Of a DNA stretch of 8,324 bases, positions 1 through 6,518 are shown piece by piece. Source of the DNA: an uncultured Oscillospiraceae bacterium (lineage in GTDB: Bacteria; Bacillota; Clostridia; Oscillospirales; Oscillospiraceae); NCBI GenBank assembly GCA_900762005.1, contig CAAFEV010000033.1, forward strand, positions 1-8,324. The letters are read 5' to 3'. A program made the position numbers and the translations under genes. The number at the start of each line of letters is the position of its first letter. The first letter of the stretch is position 1. Under the pieces are notes generated by a model. It ran no database searches. It saw only the letters and a list, made by a program, of their open reading frames with translations, and was not told where the DNA came from.

Positions 1-60
1 AGGGAGCTGTCAGCGAAGCTGACTGAGGGAGAGAATCCATCTCTCAAACCTTCAAGAAGC
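1..60. repeat. Palindromic intergenic repeat, truncated by the window edge
   Basis: Two small inverted repeats sit back to back. GTCAGC (9-14) pairs with GCTGAC (18-23) around a GAA loop, and GAGAGA (29-34) pairs with TCTCTC (40-45) around a five-base loop. The opening, AGGGAGCTGTCAGC followed by GCTGACTGAGGGAG, looks like a dispersed palindromic element I associate with intergenic regions of Oscillospiraceae and related Clostridia. That family assignment is from memory; only the palindromes are seen directly. No open frame here looks like a real gene. The element probably continues left of base 1, and the right boundary near base 60 is approximate. Confidence 0.5.
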
Positions 61-73
61 AGCAATAGAAACC

Positions 74-105
74 GCCCGCAGAGAAAAACTCTCCGCGGGC
101 ATTTT
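74..105. terminator. GC-rich hairpin terminator at the 3' end of the ModE-like gene
   Basis: GCCCGC (74-79) pairs with GCGGGC (95-100). AGAG (80-83) pairs with CTCT (89-92), leaving a CC bulge and an AAAAA loop. The hairpin begins 7 bases past the TAG stop of the minus-strand regulator. Read on the plus strand it is followed by ATTTT (101-105), a better T-tract than the GGTTTCT on the minus side. It may therefore also stop plus-strand transcription entering from the left. Confidence 0.7.
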
Positions 106-106
106 C

Positions 107-457
107 CTATTTAAGAACGCCGTCAAAATCGCGCAAAAAGGTCTCCTGTGCATATGCGCGGAGCTTTTCGCAGTATCCGTCAAAGGCAGCAAGCAGTTTT
201 TCCGCTTCGGGTGAAAGGGAAGCACCTCCTCCGTTTTTGCCGCCTGTGGTGGACAATAACAGCTTGTAGCCGAGAATTTGCTCGGCGTTTTTTATGACTG
301 TCCAAGCCTTTGAGTACGCCATTCCCATTGAGATGGCGGCAGAGCGCAGGGAGTGAAGCTCCTGTACGCGGCGCAGCAATTCCGCCACACCGGGGCCGAA
401 GCATTTTTCCTCTGCGTAAATGCGAATGGACAGCACGGGTTTAAAGTTTTTATCCAT
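107..457 (-). CDS. ModE-like winged helix-turn-helix regulator (no TOBE domain)
   Basis: This 116-residue protein matches the N-terminal DNA-binding domain of ModE, a LysR-like winged helix-turn-helix. Family signatures are the opening strand with FGPGVAELL (residues 20-28), the recognition-helix region GMAYSKAW (45-52) that follows the SLRSAAISM helix, and the glycine-rich wing GGKNGGG (72-78) leading into LSPEA. E. coli ModE is about 260 residues and has C-terminal TOBE/Mop domains that bind molybdate. They are absent here, as in many short Firmicutes homologues, so direct molybdate sensing is doubtful. The gene is divergent from trkA and the downstream yqeC-yqeB-selD genes, so it may regulate them or distant molybdoenzyme genes; this is inference. 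The ATG at 457 lacks a good Shine-Dalgarno sequence, but it keeps the whole family domain. Confidence 0.87.
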   Translation of the reverse strand: MDKNFKPVLSIRIYAEEKCFGPGVAELLRRVQELHSLRSAAISMGMAYSKAWTVIKNAEQILGYKLLLSTTGGKNGGGASLSPEAEKLLAAFDGYCEKLRAYAQETFLRDFDGVLK

Positions 458-463
458 ATCTCA

Positions 464-492
464 AGTATAACAAATTCCTTTCGCTGCGTCAA
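464..492 (-). promoter_or_regulatory. Promoter of the ModE-like gene, predicted to start at or near the ATG
   Basis: On the minus strand TTGACG (492-487) lies exactly 17 bases upstream of TATACT (469-464). The -10 is preceded by TGT, giving an extended -10. Only six bases separate the -10 from the ATG at 457, so the usual start-site distance puts +1 on or within two bases of the start codon. The mRNA would then be leaderless or nearly so. Confidence 0.7.
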
Positions 493-513
493 CTAAAAGG
501 AGGCCGTCATAGG

Positions 514-542
514 TTGATTTTTGCAATTTCTTGTGATATGAT
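514..542 (+). promoter_or_regulatory. Promoter of the trkA-trkH-yqeC-yqeB-selD operon
   Basis: TTGATT (514-519) and TATGAT (537-542) are separated by 17 bases, and TG at 534-535 makes it an extended -10. Transcription would start near 549. An AGGAG ribosome binding site (564-568) lies eight bases before the trkA ATG. This is the only clear promoter seen before the five overlapping genes. It is back to back with the regulator's promoter, with -35 elements about 20 bases apart. Confidence 0.7.
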
Positions 543-576
543 TTAAAAAGAATACTATAGCTTAGGAGCGACAGAG

Positions 577-1947
577 ATGAAAATTGTAATCATCGGCGCG
601 GGAAAAATCGGCGTTACACTGGCAGACCAGCTTGCGCGTGAGGGGCATGAAATTACAATGATTGACTGCAACACAGCTGCGATTGACGCGGTAGCGACCA
701 TGGACGTGCTGACCGTTACGGGCAACGGCATCACCATGGAGACGCAAACAGAGGCGGGAATTCCGGATGCAGACCTTGCGATTGCCGTTATGACGACGGA
801 CGAGCAGAATTTACTCTCCTGTCTGATTGCGAAGAAGCTCGGTGTTGGCAATACGATTGCGCGTGTGCGAAACCCGGAGTATGCCACCGGCGTAACGATG
901 GTCAAGGATGAGCTTGGATTAAGCATGGCACTGAACCCGGAGTATGCAAGTGCGGCGGAGATTGCACGGATATTGCGTGTGCCCTCCGCCATCAAGATTG
1001 ACACCTTTGCCAAGGGCAGGGTCGAGCTGCACAAGATGAAAATTTCCGAGGACTCTCCGCTGGTGAACCTCAAGCTCTCCGAGCTGGGCAAGCTGCAAAG
1101 CGGCGTTCTGATTTGTGCGGTCGAGCGCGGAGAAAATGAGGTACATATTCCCTCCGGCACCTTTTCGCTTGAGGCAGGGGATCGCATCAGCTTTATAGCG
1201 CACCCGAAGTCAGCCTACCAGTTTTTCCGCAAGGTTGGTATTGCAGCCAGTCCGGTCAAGCGCGTTATGCTCTTCGGCGGCGGCAAAATCTCCTATTATT
1301 TAGCAAAGCAGATGCTCGAATTCGGCGCAAGCGTCAAGATTATCGAAGCGAATGCCGACGTATGCGAGCTTCTGTCCGAGCGGCTGCCGGATGCAACCAT
1401 CATACACGGAGATGCGACGAATGAAAAGCTGCTTTCCGAAGAGGGCATTGAAAAGATGGATGCCGTTGCCTCTCTGACGGGCATTGACGAGGAAAACGTC
1501 CTGATGAGTCTCTATGCCCGCAGTGTCACGAACGCAAAGATTATCACGAAAATTAACCGCACCACCTTCTCTCATGTCATCAAGACAATGGATTTGGGCA
1601 GCGTTTTCCACCCTCGTTATATTGCTGCGGATAACATCGTCCGCTACGTCCGAGCGATGCAGAACTCGCTCGGCTCAAATGTTGAAACCCTTTATAAAAT
1701 TGTCGGCAACAAGGCAGAGGCGTTGGAATTCCGCGCCACAAGCAAGTCAGCAGTCTGCGGCAAGCCGCTGATGGAGCTGCATCTGCTGCCCAATCTGCTA
1801 ATCGGCGCGATTTCCCGCGGCGGAAAGGTGCTGACCCCCGGTGGCAGAGACACGATCGAACCCGGCGACAGCGTCATTGTTGTCACAACGGCAACGGGGC
1901 TGAACGATTTGGACGATATTTTGGACAAACGGAGAGTCAAGGCATGA
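577..1947 (+). CDS. trkA: Trk potassium uptake system, NAD-binding regulatory subunit TrkA
   Basis: TrkA is the cytoplasmic gating subunit of Trk K+ uptake. It binds nucleotides and assembles beneath the TrkH channel. The 456-residue length matches the two-unit form of the family, with RCK_N-RCK_C repeated twice. The first Rossmann nucleotide site is GAGKIG (residues 7-12), with acidic D29/D30-region residues closing the fold after the second strand (MIDCN). The second begins at VMLFGGGKIS (230-239). Here the third glycine of the GxGxxG motif is Ser239, which may weaken or change nucleotide binding in the second half. RCK_C domains occupy roughly residues 135-215 and 372-453. The TGA stop overlaps the trkH start as ATGA, so the subunits are probably translationally coupled. 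The start is supported by AGGAG eight bases upstream. Confidence 0.96.
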   Translation: MKIVIIGAGKIGVTLADQLAREGHEITMIDCNTAAIDAVATMDVLTVTGNGITMETQTEAGIPDADLAIAVMTTDEQNLLSCLIAKKLGVGNTIARVRNPEYATGVTMVKDELGLSMALNPEYASAAEIARILRVPSAIKIDTFAKGRVELHKMKISEDSPLVNLKLSELGKLQSGVLICAVERGENEVHIPSGTFSLEAGDRISFIAHPKSAYQFFRKVGIAASPVKRVMLFGGGKISYYLAKQMLEFGASVKIIEANADVCELLSERLPDATIIHGDATNEKLLSEEGIEKMDAVASLTGIDEENVLMSLYARSVTNAKIITKINRTTFSHVIKTMDLGSVFHPRYIAADNIVRYVRAMQNSLGSNVETLYKIVGNKAEALEFRATSKSAVCGKPLMELHLLPNLLIGAISRGGKVLTPGGRDTIEPGDSVIVVTTATGLNDLDDILDKRRVKA

Positions 1948-3410
1948 ATCACCGCATGATTGGCACCCTGTTGGGCTATGTTCTGATTATTATCGGCGTG
2001 ACGCTGCTCTTGCCGTGCATTGTCGCGCTGTGCTACGGCGAATCTGCCGTTGCGCTTCTGATTACCGCTGCAATCTGCTTTGCAGCGGGGGGTTCGCTGT
2101 CCCTGCTGCGGCCGAAAACGAACCGCGTCATGCACGCCCGCGAGGGCTTTGTCATGGTGTCGCTTTCGTGGATACTCATTTCACTGGCAGGTGCGCTGCC
2201 GTTTTATCTGAGCGGGCACATACCCTCCTTTTTGGATGCGGTGTTTGAAACGGTCTCCGGCTTTACCACGACCGGCGCAAGCATTTTAAAGGATGTGGAA
2301 GCTCTTCCGCACTGCCTGCTCTTCTGGCGCAGCTTTACCCACTGGCTGGGCGGCATGGGCGTACTGGTCTTTATGCTGGCGATTGTGCCGCTCTCCGGCG
2401 AGAGCATTTACCTGCTGCGCGCCGAATCCCCCGGGCCCTCCGTGAGCAAAATGGTGCCGAAAATGCGCACCTCTGCGCTGATACTCTATGGCATTTATCT
2501 TGCCATGACAATTCTGCAAATTCTTTTTTATCAGGCGGGCAATTTGTTTTTGGAACAAAAAATGCCGATTTTTGACAGCTTCTGTCTTGCGTTCGGAAGT
2601 GCCGGTACCGGCGGTTTTTCCATTTCAAGCACCGGCTTAGCGGCGTATACCCCATATGTGCAGACCGTCACAACGGTTTCCGTGATTTTATTCGGTGTCA
2701 ATTTTTCTGTTTATTTCTTCCTGATCTGTAAGAAATTCAAGCTGATTTGGCAAAACTCCGAATTAAAGTGTTATCTCGGTATTATTTTCGGAGCAATCGC
2801 ATTGATATCCGCAAACTTGCTTTTGTCCGGCGGCTTCTTTCAATCAGTCGGAGAAACCGTTCATCATGTATCCTTTTCTGTCGGCTCGATTATCACCACC
2901 ACGGGCTACGGCACAGCGGATTTTTCGCATTGGCCGGAGTTTTCAAAGACAATTCTTGTGCTGCTGATGATTGTCGGTGCGTGTGCAGGCTCGACGGGCG
3001 GCGGTGTCAAGGTCAGCCGGCTGCTGATTTTGTTCAAGTCGGCGCGTGCGGAAATCCGCCATATGCTCCACCCGCACTCTGTCGAGGTTATGACCATGGA
3101 CGGCAAGCGCGTCGGCAAGGATGTTATTCAGGGTACCTCGGCGTTTTTGATTGTCTATATTCTGCTCGCTTTTCTGTCCATTCTGCTGGTAGCGTTAGAC
3201 GGCTTCGGCGCAGAGACGACGGTTACCTCTGTCTTTGCGACCTTAAATAATATCGGACCGGGCGTCAGCATTATCAACGGACCTTTTGGCAGCTATGCGG
3301 ATTTTTCTGTGCTATCGAAGCTTGTTTTGATTGCCGATATGCTTTTCGGGCGTTTAGAGCTTTTCCCGATGCTGCTTTTGCTGCGCCCGTCCACATGGAG
3401 GAAGCACTGA
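1944..3410 (+). CDS. trkH: Trk potassium uptake system, membrane channel subunit TrkH
   Basis: TrkH is the K+-translocating membrane subunit of the Trk/Ktr/HKT superfamily. The protein has 488 residues and begins with two closely spaced hydrophobic helices. Four pore-loop filters are recognisable: SGFTTTGAS (residues 105-113), AGTGGFS (220-226), TTTGYG (318-323) and NNIGPG (435-440). Each carries the conserved filter glycine at or near its centre. The C-terminus, RLELFPMLLLLRPSTWR, is typical of the family, so the gene is complete. It starts inside the trkA stop (ATGA) with GGAG at 1931-1934, nine bases upstream, and ends one base into the yqeC start codon. TrkH and KtrB are close relatives; the double-length TrkA partner favours the Trk name. 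Confidence 0.95.
   Translation: MNHRMIGTLLGYVLIIIGVTLLLPCIVALCYGESAVALLITAAICFAAGGSLSLLRPKTNRVMHAREGFVMVSLSWILISLAGALPFYLSGHIPSFLDAVFETVSGFTTTGASILKDVEALPHCLLFWRSFTHWLGGMGVLVFMLAIVPLSGESIYLLRAESPGPSVSKMVPKMRTSALILYGIYLAMTILQILFYQAGNLFLEQKMPIFDSFCLAFGSAGTGGFSISSTGLAAYTPYVQTVTTVSVILFGVNFSVYFFLICKKFKLIWQNSELKCYLGIIFGAIALISANLLLSGGFFQSVGETVHHVSFSVGSIITTTGYGTADFSHWPEFSKTILVLLMIVGACAGSTGGGVKVSRLLILFKSARAEIRHMLHPHSVEVMTMDGKRVGKDVIQGTSAFLIVYILLAFLSILLVALDGFGAETTVTSVFATLNNIGPGVSIINGPFGSYADFSVLSKLVLIADMLFGRLELFPMLLLLRPSTWRKH
3397..3401 (+). promoter_or_regulatory. Ribosome binding site that decides the yqeC start
   Basis: GGAGG lies eight bases before the ATG at 3410, an ideal distance. An in-frame ATG at 3395 overlaps this site and has no Shine-Dalgarno sequence of its own, so 3410 is the preferred start. 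Confidence 0.7.
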
Positions 3411-4048
3411 TGCGCTTTGCCGATACGCTAAACCTGAAAAAGGGCATCACCGCCTTTGTCGGCAGCGGAGGGAAGTCAAGTCTTATCGCAGTGCTTGCAG
3501 CAGAGCTGCGGGAGGAGCACAGCGTCATAGTCACCACCACCACGCATATCTATCCGCTGAAGCCGTTTGCCGAACGCGTTTCAGCGCCGGTGCACGGAAT
3601 GCTCTGCGTCGGCACGCTCTGTGAAAGCGGCAAGCTTGCCGCGCCGCAGCAGAGTTTTGCCGCGCTATCCCTCCTCGCCGAGTACATCCTTGTCGAAGCA
3701 GACGGCAGCAAGCACTTTCCTCTCAAGGCGCACGCGCCGTATGAGCCGGTAATCCCGCCGGAAGCTGTCGGCGTAATCACCGTCGTAGGCGCGTCGGGGC
3801 TGAACCGTCCGGTTGCGGAGGCAGTCCACCGTCCGCAACACTTTACCGCGCTATGCGGCGGACAAACGCTTGCAACTCCGCAAGCCGTCGCCGGCGTATT
3901 ACAGGCGGAGGGCTTTGCCGAAGTTGTTGTTATCAACCAGTGTGACAATCCCGCAAGCTGCGCGGCAGCGCGGGAGCTTGCCTCATATTTACCGGGACGC
4001 TGCTGTCTCGCCTCGGTGCAGGGAGGAACCATCGAATGCTTATCTTGA
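3410..4048 (+). CDS. yqeC: Selenium cofactor biosynthesis protein YqeC
   Basis: YqeC is a putative nucleotide-binding protein restricted mainly to organisms with selenium-dependent molybdenum hydroxylases. It is presumed to act in maturation of the Se/Mo active site, but its biochemical reaction is not established. From the preferred start it has 212 residues. A P-loop-like GSGGKSS (18-24) is followed by the family's threonine run TTTTHIYP (42-49) and the acidic motif VEADGS (95-100), preceding a Lys/His-rich segment. Starting at 3410 gives the N-terminus MRFADTLNLKKGITAFVG, which fits the family; the in-frame ATG at 3395 would add MEEAL and is less likely. It overlaps trkH by one base (TGATG) and yqeB by 13 bases, indicating translational coupling. 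Its neighbours yqeB and selD confirm the assignment. Confidence 0.9.
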   Translation: MRFADTLNLKKGITAFVGSGGKSSLIAVLAAELREEHSVIVTTTTHIYPLKPFAERVSAPVHGMLCVGTLCESGKLAAPQQSFAALSLLAEYILVEADGSKHFPLKAHAPYEPVIPPEAVGVITVVGASGLNRPVAEAVHRPQHFTALCGGQTLATPQAVAGVLQAEGFAEVVVINQCDNPASCAAARELASYLPGRCCLASVQGGTIECLS

Positions 4049-4839
4049 TTCGCGGCGCAGGTGACATTGCCTCCGGCATAGCGCTGCGGCTGCATCATGC
4101 GCACTTTCAGATTGCCATGACCGATCTGCCAAACCCGACGGCGATTCGCCGCACCGTCTGCTTTTCACAGGCGATTGTCAACGGTGTAATGAAGATTGAG
4201 GATGTGACCGCCCGTTTTGCGCATACGGCGGCGGAAGCGCGAAAAATTCTCGCCGACGGCGAAATCGCCGTGCTTGCCGACCCAAATGCCGATTGCAAAT
4301 CAGAGCTGCGGCCCGATGCCCTCGTAGATGCCATTCTCGCCAAGCGCAATCTCGGCACGAAGCGCGCCGATGCTCCCTGTGTCATCGGTGTCGGGCCGGG
4401 CTTTACGGCAGGGGAGGACTGCCATGCGGTTATTGAGACCATGCGCGGGCATACGCTCGGCAGAGTGATTACCGAGGGTGCGGCAATTCCGAACACAAAT
4501 ATCCCCGGTCTTATTGGCGGCTTTGCCGGGGAACGTGTCCTGCGTGCCCCGGCGGACGGCATCTTCCGTGCCGCATTGGAAATCGGAGCTATGGTTCGGC
4601 AGGGTGATCTTGCCGCAACCGTCAACGGCGAGCCGATGTACTGCCAGCTTGACGGCATCCTGCGCGGTCTGCTTGCGGACGGTACGCCTGTGCATCGCGG
4701 GATGAAGGCAGGAGATGTCGATCCACGCGGAGAGCGCGGCTATTGCTACCTCGTCTCCGACAAAGCACTTGCCATCGGCGGCGGTGTTTTAGAGGCAATT
4801 TTACATTTTAAGGAGAACGCCCATGGAAGAATCGGTTAA
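4036..4839 (+). CDS. yqeB: Selenium-dependent molybdenum hydroxylase maturation protein YqeB (EF2563 family)
   Basis: This 267-residue protein belongs to the EF2563/YqeB family, a marker of the selenium-dependent molybdenum hydroxylase trait. Comparative genomics links it with SelD, YqeC and XdhC-like factors; its exact chemistry is unknown. Family landmarks are the Rossmann-like N-terminus IRGAGDIASG (5-14), the segment TDLPNPTAIRRTV (29-41) and the central GVGPGFTAGEDC (118-129). A C-terminal half shaped like a small biotinyl/lipoyl-type barrel (APADGIF, GDLAATVNGEP) follows. The protein ends with a glycine-rich AIGGGVLEAI helix. GGAGG at 4022-4026, nine bases before the ATG, lies inside the yqeC end. 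The 3' end overlaps selD by 17 bases. Confidence 0.92.
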   Translation: MLILIRGAGDIASGIALRLHHAHFQIAMTDLPNPTAIRRTVCFSQAIVNGVMKIEDVTARFAHTAAEARKILADGEIAVLADPNADCKSELRPDALVDAILAKRNLGTKRADAPCVIGVGPGFTAGEDCHAVIETMRGHTLGRVITEGAAIPNTNIPGLIGGFAGERVLRAPADGIFRAALEIGAMVRQGDLAATVNGEPMYCQLDGILRGLLADGTPVHRGMKAGDVDPRGERGYCYLVSDKALAIGGGVLEAILHFKENAHGRIG

Positions 4840-5863
4840 GCTCACCAAATTGGCAAAATGCGCCGGTTGCGGCGCGAAGGTCGGTGCCGGCGTCTTGGCA
4901 AAGCTCCTCGACGGCATAAAAGTGCATCACGACCCGAATCTACTCGTCGGCTTTGACAAATCCGACGATGCCTCCGTCTATAAAATCTCGGACGAGCTGG
5001 CATTGGTGCAGACCGTGGATTTTTTTCCGCCGATAGACGATGACCCCTATTTGTTCGGACAAATTGCCGCGACCAATGCGCTTTCCGACGTATATGCCAT
5101 GGGCGGCGAGCCGAAGCTCGCGCTCAATATCATGGCAATTCCCGACTCATTACCGAAGGAAGCGGTTCACGCCCTGCTGCGCGGCGGATACGACAAGGTC
5201 TACGAGGCGGGAGCCATCATTACAGGCGGGCACAGCATTTTAGATGACGAGCCGAAATACGGTCTTGCGGTAACGGGCTTTGTGCATCCTGACCGCCTGC
5301 TCACCAACTCCGGCGCACAGGCAGGGGATGTTTTGTTTTTAACAAAGCCGCTCGGCATCGGGATTCTGACCACTGCGGCGAAGGCGGAGCTGCTCTCCGG
5401 CGAGGGTACCGCGAAAATCAAGCAGCTTATGACAACGCTCAATAAAAATGCGCGGGATGTCATGGTGCGCTACCGCACCCATTCCTGCACGGATGTCACA
5501 GGCTTCGGTCTGCTCGGCCACGCTTTGGAAATGGCGCAGGGCAGTGATGCCCGGCTGCATCTGCACACCTCAGAATTCGACATTCTGCCGGAAGCCATCG
5601 GTTTTGCCGAGCTGGGAATACTTCCTGCGGGGATGTACCGCAACCGCAGCTTTGCCGAGCAATCAGTTGACCTCGGCGAGACGCCGCTTGCGCTGCAGGA
5701 TGTCCTGTTTGACCCGCAGACCTCCGGCGGCTTGCTGATCTCGGTACACCCGGACGATGCCGATGCCATGGAGTGCGAGCTGAAAGCAGCCGTGCCCTCG
5801 GCGCAGCGTATCGGCGAGGTTGTGCCTTACACGGACGGCAAGCGCATCTGCCTGTTACCCTGA
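4823..5863 (+). CDS. selD: Selenide, water dikinase (selenophosphate synthetase), cysteine form
   Basis: SelD converts selenide, ATP and water to selenophosphate, AMP and phosphate, and so supplies selenium for selenocysteine, selenouridine or the Se-Mo cofactor. At 346 residues it is full length. The catalytic pair is Cys16 and Lys19 in AGCGAK (14-19); E. coli has Cys17 and Lys20. The catalytic codon is TGC, so this is not a selenoprotein version. E. coli's second cysteine (Cys19) is Ala18 here. Metal and ATP sites are visible: SDDAS (47-51), Asp66 in QTVDFF, Asn85 and Asp89 in ATNALSD, GGHS (134-137) and TDVTGFGLLGH (222-232). AAGGAG at 4810-4815 lies seven bases before the ATG, inside yqeB. 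With yqeB and yqeC adjacent, the Se-Mo hydroxylase role is at least one likely use. Confidence 0.97.
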   Translation: MEESVKLTKLAKCAGCGAKVGAGVLAKLLDGIKVHHDPNLLVGFDKSDDASVYKISDELALVQTVDFFPPIDDDPYLFGQIAATNALSDVYAMGGEPKLALNIMAIPDSLPKEAVHALLRGGYDKVYEAGAIITGGHSILDDEPKYGLAVTGFVHPDRLLTNSGAQAGDVLFLTKPLGIGILTTAAKAELLSGEGTAKIKQLMTTLNKNARDVMVRYRTHSCTDVTGFGLLGHALEMAQGSDARLHLHTSEFDILPEAIGFAELGILPAGMYRNRSFAEQSVDLGETPLALQDVLFDPQTSGGLLISVHPDDADAMECELKAAVPSAQRIGEVVPYTDGKRICLLP

Positions 5864-5886
5864 GCGAAATTTTCCGTGAATAAGCA

Positions 5887-5915
5887 TTGTCTTTCCTGAA
5901 AATCTGCGTTATAAT
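5887..5915 (+). promoter_or_regulatory. Sigma-A-type promoter of the DUF4364 gene
   Basis: TTGTCT (5887-5892) and a perfect TATAAT (5910-5915) are separated by 17 bases. They lie in the 79-base gap between selD and the next gene, so that gene has its own transcription start near 5922. No intrinsic terminator is seen in this gap, so read-through from the selD operon remains possible. Confidence 0.75.
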
Positions 5916-5942
5916 AATTAAGAGAGAAAGGGAGGCGATTGC

Positions 5943-6479
5943 GTGGAGCATGGCTTTATTCATGATATGCTGGATGTAAAGCTGTTGGTGCTGTTTGTGA
6001 TGTCGCGGGTCATGTATCCGGTGGATTTACAACAGATTTATGAGCTTTCCTTTCAGGATGATACGCTGAGCTATTTTGACTTGGCGCAGGCGGTGCCGCA
6101 GATGGTCGAAAGCGGGCACTTAGAGGCAGCTGACGCGACGCGCTTTGTCATTACTGAAAAAGGGCGTGAGGCTTGCTCCGTCACAGAGGATGCTGTTGCT
6201 TACCCTGTGATGCAGCGTGCGCAAAAGGCGGTAGAGAGCTTTAACCGCTCTGTGCGGCGCAGCAGCTTTGTGAAAACAGACGTTACGCCGCGGGACGGCG
6301 GCGATTTTTCCGTACATCTTTGCCTCAATGATGAGGTCGGCGAGCTCATCCGCATTGAACTGATGGCACCGACGCAGAAGCAGGCGCGCCGCCTTTCGGA
6401 CTCCTTTTCGGAGAATGCGGAGACAATCTATAAAACGGTAATGGATTTGCTCCTGCGCGAAAAAAAAGAAGAGGTCTGA
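5943..6479 (+). CDS. DUF4364 family winged-helix protein
   Basis: This 178-residue protein resembles the DUF4364 family of Clostridia, which has no defined role. The N-terminal part (about residues 1-75) reads as a winged helix: a helix LDVKLLVLFVMS, then PVDLQQIYELSF, then FDLAQAVPQMVESGHLEA and a wing strand FVITEKGREA. This layout resembles PadR/MarR-like regulators. The C-terminal half (SVHLCLNDEVGELIRIELMAP, then QARRLSDSF to the end) is a mixed alpha/beta domain with a final helix and a charged tail. Transcription regulation is a reasonable guess, but no target is known. The start is GTG at 5943, supported by AAGGGAGG (5928-5935) seven bases upstream. An A8 run (6460-6467) lies near the 3' end. 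The gene has its own promoter and terminator, so it is a single-gene unit. Confidence 0.82.
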   Translation: MEHGFIHDMLDVKLLVLFVMSRVMYPVDLQQIYELSFQDDTLSYFDLAQAVPQMVESGHLEAADATRFVITEKGREACSVTEDAVAYPVMQRAQKAVESFNRSVRRSSFVKTDVTPRDGGDFSVHLCLNDEVGELIRIELMAPTQKQARRLSDSFSENAETIYKTVMDLLLREKKEEV

Positions 6480-6480
6480 T

Positions 6481-6518
6481 AAAACGAATGCTTTTCCGAA
6501 GGAGGAGCATTCGTTTTT
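6481..6518 (+). terminator. Intrinsic terminator after the DUF4364 gene
   Basis: AAAACGAATGCT (6481-6492) pairs perfectly with AGCATTCGTTTT (6506-6517). The inner bases extend the stem through G-U and C-G pairs to a three-base GAA loop (6498-6500). A T-run at 6514-6518 closes the structure. It begins two bases after the DUF4364 stop codon and separates that gene from hpf. Confidence 0.9.

Noticed and set aside
1..60. CRISPR repeat or riboswitch at the left edge
   Set aside because: There is only one copy with no spacer periodicity, and no known riboswitch core. The nearest gene downstream of it on either strand does not use it as a leader.
494..503. Strong Shine-Dalgarno-like AAAAGGAGG in the divergent intergenic region
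   Set aside because: No start codon follows at a usable distance with a meaningful frame, and it lies upstream of the trkA promoter, so it would not be in that transcript. Probably chance.
555..1187. Long minus-strand open frame of 210 codons opposite trkA
   Set aside because: It lies entirely antisense to a clear trkA, has Ser/Ala-rich low-complexity composition and matches no family I know; it is a shadow of the coding strand. The same applies to minus-strand frames at 3550-4104, 4107-4658, 5496-5963 and 6120-6854.
3395..3409. Upstream ATG as the yqeC start
   Set aside because: It has no ribosome binding site and overlaps the GGAGG that serves the ATG at 3410; the shorter form fits the family's N-terminus better.
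4823..4890. Possible selenocysteine (in-frame TGA) form of SelD with a bacterial SECIS
   Set aside because: The catalytic codon is TGC and no in-frame TGA occurs before the stop, so no recoding is needed.
5869..5903. Inverted repeat ATTTTC / GAAAAT after selD as a terminator
   Set aside because: It is a six-base AT-rich match with a 23-base loop and no T-tract after it, so it is too weak to call.
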